Shown: piece after piece, positions 61,627 through 64,000 of the stretch | Layout: the number at the start of each line of letters is the position of its first letter | Position numbering within the stretch: position 1 is the first letter of the stretch | Source: Haloarcula rubripromontorii | Lineage (GTDB): Archaea; Halobacteriota; Halobacteria; Halobacteriales; Haloarculaceae | Reading direction: 5' to 3' | Assembly: GCF_001280425.1 (NCBI RefSeq) | Contig: NZ_LIUF01000003.1 | Coordinates: forward strand, 434,001 to 498,000 | DNA: 64,000 nt | Position numbers and translations under genes: made by a program | The notes under the pieces: model-generated | The model's database searches: none | What the model was told of the DNA's origin: nothing | Seen by the model: only the letters and a program-made list of their open reading frames with translations

Positions 61627-63303
61627 CTATCCGATTCCCGTCTCCTTCTTCAACAGCGTTAGCGTGTTGTCAGCTGTCACAATTGGCGAATGCTCGTACT
61701 CGCCAGTTACCTCGACTTGGACGAGTAGATCGACAGCCCGCCAGATCGAGTACAGCAGGCAAGCGAACGCGAAGTAGAAGAACCGCAGCCCGAAATTCTT
61801 CGACGTGGTGGCGGCCATAAATCGCTTGATCGACTTGTAGCCGCTCTCGATCTCCCACCGATAGCCGTACTCAGTGAGATGCCCGCTCCCCCGATTCGTC
61901 ATGAACACCGAATACTGCCGGTGATTGTCGTGTTCTGAGTTCTCTTTTCGACGGTAGATCAGCGTTGTCTCGTGCCACTCGTTCTTTCCGAGGTGGAGCT
62001 TCCTGTCGGTCTCGTACCGGTCTTGATCACGTCGAAGCAACCGCTTTGCTTGGGCTTTCTCGCTGGTCTGCATTCGCTTGGGCACGACATACGACAGTCC
62101 CCGCTGGCCGATCATCTCCAGAACGTGCTGGCTATCGAACTCCCGGTCCATCAGGACGTTGTCGACGTGAACGACCGCTTCAGCAGAGTCCAAGAGATCC
62201 TCAACGATCTCCTTCCGTGACTCACCCCGCCGCACAGGTCGCGCATCGAGTACAATCGGGACAGCATTCCCGACTAACTGAACCGTCGCCCACTGGTACG
62301 CGTATTCGTCGGTCTTCTCCTTCGTGCCGATGATCTCGTCTTCGTGGCCCGTCCTATCGCCAGTAAACGGGTCAGCTTCGGTGATGTCGATGGCGACGAT
62401 GCCCGCCCGAAAGAACTCCTCTGTTCGGCCGGCCTCATCCAGCAGCCGGGTGACGGCCTGTCGGTACATCTCGCGAATCTCCTCAATGGAGAGGTCACGA
62501 ATCTGGTCGCGATGGGCGTGGCCAAGCGGCGTCCGATCACGTGTCGACTCGTGGATGAAGCTACGAGCGCCCTCGTTAGCAGCGAGGTTCTCACGCAGCC
62601 CGAGATAGGTCTGTAACCCCCAGTAGGCATTCTCGTGAATCTCACAGCCTTCACCGCGATCTAACGAGAACACCGGAAAGACGATCCGGCTGACGTGGTC
62701 GATGATCTGTTCCGCCCGTTCCAAGACGGTCTGATCGTCGGAATCGGATCCCCTGCCGTCGTCCTCTCGCTGTGGGGATCTCCGCTCCGGATGACGTGGA
62801 ACAGTGACACCTTCGCTCTGAGCAGTAATGAGAACCGTTTGTGCGGCAGTCTCGACTGTTTCCCGCAAATCGGCGGTGAAGCGCTCGTGCCAGCTTCGCC
62901 ACAGTGTTGACTGGTTCGGAACGGTCTCAAACTCGAACTGCTTGCAAAGTTCAGGGTGGCTGTCGAGGTATTCGACGAGTGCCGTCTCGTGATTCCATCC
63001 GTGGATCTCTTTCAGCACGAAGATGCGAAAGAGAGTGTCCATCTCATACCGGGTCGACTTCGCGTAGCGGTCATGGGGATCGAATCTGAAGTAGGCCAGT
63101 GGTAGCGAACAGACGAACTGCTCGATTGAGTCGTGGCTCTCGTGGGCGAACCACGCGCCCGAAACCGTTCGGATATCCGATTCCAATCCCGCAATCGATG
63201 TTCGGTCGTACAGTGGTGTCGAATGATACGCCGGCCACTCGACGTACGATCGTCGAGCGATGCTTCGAAAGACCGTGCGACGAGAGACAAGAGTCGAAGC
63301 CAC
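61627..63303 (-). CDS. IS4-like DDE transposase
   Basis: About 558 residues. FRAGIVAIDITEADPFTGDR gives the first Asp, AVVHVDNVLMDREFDSQHV the second, and EYGYRWEIESGYKSIKRFMA the Y-R-E-K block of the IS4 superfamily. The N-terminal third is a helical DNA-binding region. The start is uncertain: GTG 63303 is chosen, and TTG 63348 is possible. No frameshift is seen, so it may be active. Terminal inverted repeats were not identified. Confidence 0.82.
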   Translation of the reverse strand: MASTLVSRRTVFRSIARRSYVEWPAYHSTPLYDRTSIAGLESDIRTVSGAWFAHESHDSIEQFVCSLPLAYFRFDPHDRYAKSTRYEMDTLFRIFVLKEIHGWNHETALVEYLDSHPELCKQFEFETVPNQSTLWRSWHERFTADLRETVETAAQTVLITAQSEGVTVPRHPERRSPQREDDGRGSDSDDQTVLERAEQIIDHVSRIVFPVFSLDRGEGCEIHENAYWGLQTYLGLRENLAANEGARSFIHESTRDRTPLGHAHRDQIRDLSIEEIREMYRQAVTRLLDEAGRTEEFFRAGIVAIDITEADPFTGDRTGHEDEIIGTKEKTDEYAYQWATVQLVGNAVPIVLDARPVRRGESRKEIVEDLLDSAEAVVHVDNVLMDREFDSQHVLEMIGQRGLSYVVPKRMQTSEKAQAKRLLRRDQDRYETDRKLHLGKNEWHETTLIYRRKENSEHDNHRQYSVFMTNRGSGHLTEYGYRWEIESGYKSIKRFMAATTSKNFGLRFFYFAFACLLYSIWRAVDLLVQVEVTGEYEHSPIVTADNTLTLLKKETGIG

Positions 63304-63366
63304 TACGGGAGGGTCAGTAGGACACGCACAAGAATTCGTCCAGATCAACAGAGGGCTGGACGACTA

Positions 63367-64000
63367 CTACAACAGGTGGCCGTACCCTTTGCGTTCGAGT
63401 TCGGCTTCCAGTTCGACGTGCATCGCTTCGACAGTTTCCTCGCCGAAGTGTTGTCCCGTCATCGCCCCCGAGATCTCCGCGATTTCAGCGTGCCACTCAC
63501 GGACTGCGTCCGCAAGCGCGGCGAGAAGTTCTTCCTCGGTCTTGTTTGCCCCATCGACTTCCTCGACGATCTGCCACCCCGGCTGAAAGTTTTCGAGGAC
63601 GTATCCTGTCTCCTTGAACTGAATCGCGAACCGCTCACAGACTGCTCCGAACCCGGTTTCGATGCTGAGTAACGGAAGGACGTGGACGATATCCTCGTGC
63701 TCCTCCAGTTCACGGAGGTCCGCAACGGGCACAGCGGTTTCTGGCAGTACAGAATACAGCGGATCAGGCAGAAGAGGGCCGCTCTCATCGGCCCCCGACG
63801 GCTCGTACTGGTCGTCGATCGGATCGCCTTTCTCTTTCCCGACTGTTGGCTCTGTGTCACTCGGTTCATCGCTGAGAATCTCTTTCAGGATAGCGTAGAA
63901 GCGCCACTCGTCGCCGTAGTCGTAGAGATAGCAGATGCGGTCGTACTGTTCGAGACCGAGTTGACGAGTCATCTCACCGATCGTCACATCACCCGCGTTC
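63367..64000 (-). CDS. Plasmid pRiA4b ORF-3-like protein (IS1096-passenger type), partial at N-terminus
   Basis: The frame is open from the window edge to 63367. LGLEQYDRICYLYDYGDEWR is the conserved core of pRiA4b ORF-3/IS1096 OrfB-like proteins. It is followed by an acidic linker and a C-terminal helical region (LLAALADAVREWHAEIAEIS). An ATG at 63987 exists, but the reading NAGDVTIGEMTRQLGL continues sensibly upstream. These proteins travel with plasmids and transposons; their function is unknown. Confidence 0.72.
   Translation of the reverse strand, partial: NAGDVTIGEMTRQLGLEQYDRICYLYDYGDEWRFYAILKEILSDEPSDTEPTVGKEKGDPIDDQYEPSGADESGPLLPDPLYSVLPETAVPVADLRELEEHEDIVHVLPLLSIETGFGAVCERFAIQFKETGYVLENFQPGWQIVEEVDGANKTEEELLAALADAVREWHAEIAEISGAMTGQHFGEETVEAMHVELEAELERKGYGHLL

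Overview
The window is haloarchaeal chromosomal DNA, most likely from Haloarcula or a close relative. The evidence is the very acidic predicted proteome, GC-rich coding sequence with AT-rich TATA boxes about 25-30 nt before many start codons (leaderless promoters), Tat-type lipoproteins, a PGF-CTERM surface protein, a TbsP-type regulator, a SAMP-like ubiquitin-fold protein and an Orc1/Cdc6 initiator gene next to ORB-like repeats. All calls come from reading translations and motifs; no database search was run.

Layout. 1-2.2 kb: a partial MgtC/DUF4010 membrane protein, a PadR regulator and a gene-poor stretch with two hairpins. 2.2-6.3 kb: housekeeping genes, including the one-carbon pair glyA and folD with a Nudix hydrolase and a Tat lipoprotein between and after them. 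6.4-14.1 kb: a CHAT (caspase-like) protein, TbsP regulator, YcaO protein, DUF63 membrane protein, inositol-monophosphatase-family enzyme and two small proteins. 14.7-16.9 kb: a membrane-linked GT2 glycosyltransferase and a secreted metzincin-like protease. 17.2-32.2 kb: a large envelope locus with MoxR AAA ATPase, DUF58, DUF4350, DUF4129 and DUF1616 proteins, an ABC transporter with a giant FtsX-like permease and a GT-C-like membrane protein. These are arranged as one plus-strand operon and one long minus-strand series. 32.3-36 kb: a 46-residue zinc-ribbon protein and two tandem paralogous surface proteins, only one of which keeps a PGF-CTERM anchor and an acidic Gly/Asp/Asn/Ser repeat. 36.4-36.8 kb: tRNA-Leu(CAA) preceded by one 21-bp and two shorter copies of its 3' end, a likely integration scar.

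37-48.7 kb: DUF309 and M14-like hydrolases, an aldo/keto reductase, a first glycan module (sulfatase-like protein, ABC flippase-type exporter, GT2), an acetamidase with a built-in zinc ribbon, a SAMP-like protein and envelope proteins. 48.75-50.6 kb is largely non-coding, decayed DNA. 50.6-52.2 kb is a probable replication origin: tandem 56-bp repeats carrying ORB-like boxes, an AT-rich stretch, boxes in the opposite orientation, and orc1/cdc6. 52.6-60.4 kb is a second, more AT-rich glycan locus (epimerase, two GT4 enzymes, two sulfatase-like proteins, a Wzx-type flippase). It ends in an IS1595-like element that truncates the last sulfatase gene. 61.6-64 kb holds an IS4-like transposase and a partial pRiA4b ORF-3-like gene.

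The main themes are the cell surface (glycan synthesis, export, anchoring and remodelling) and a replication origin embedded among mobile and decayed sequence.
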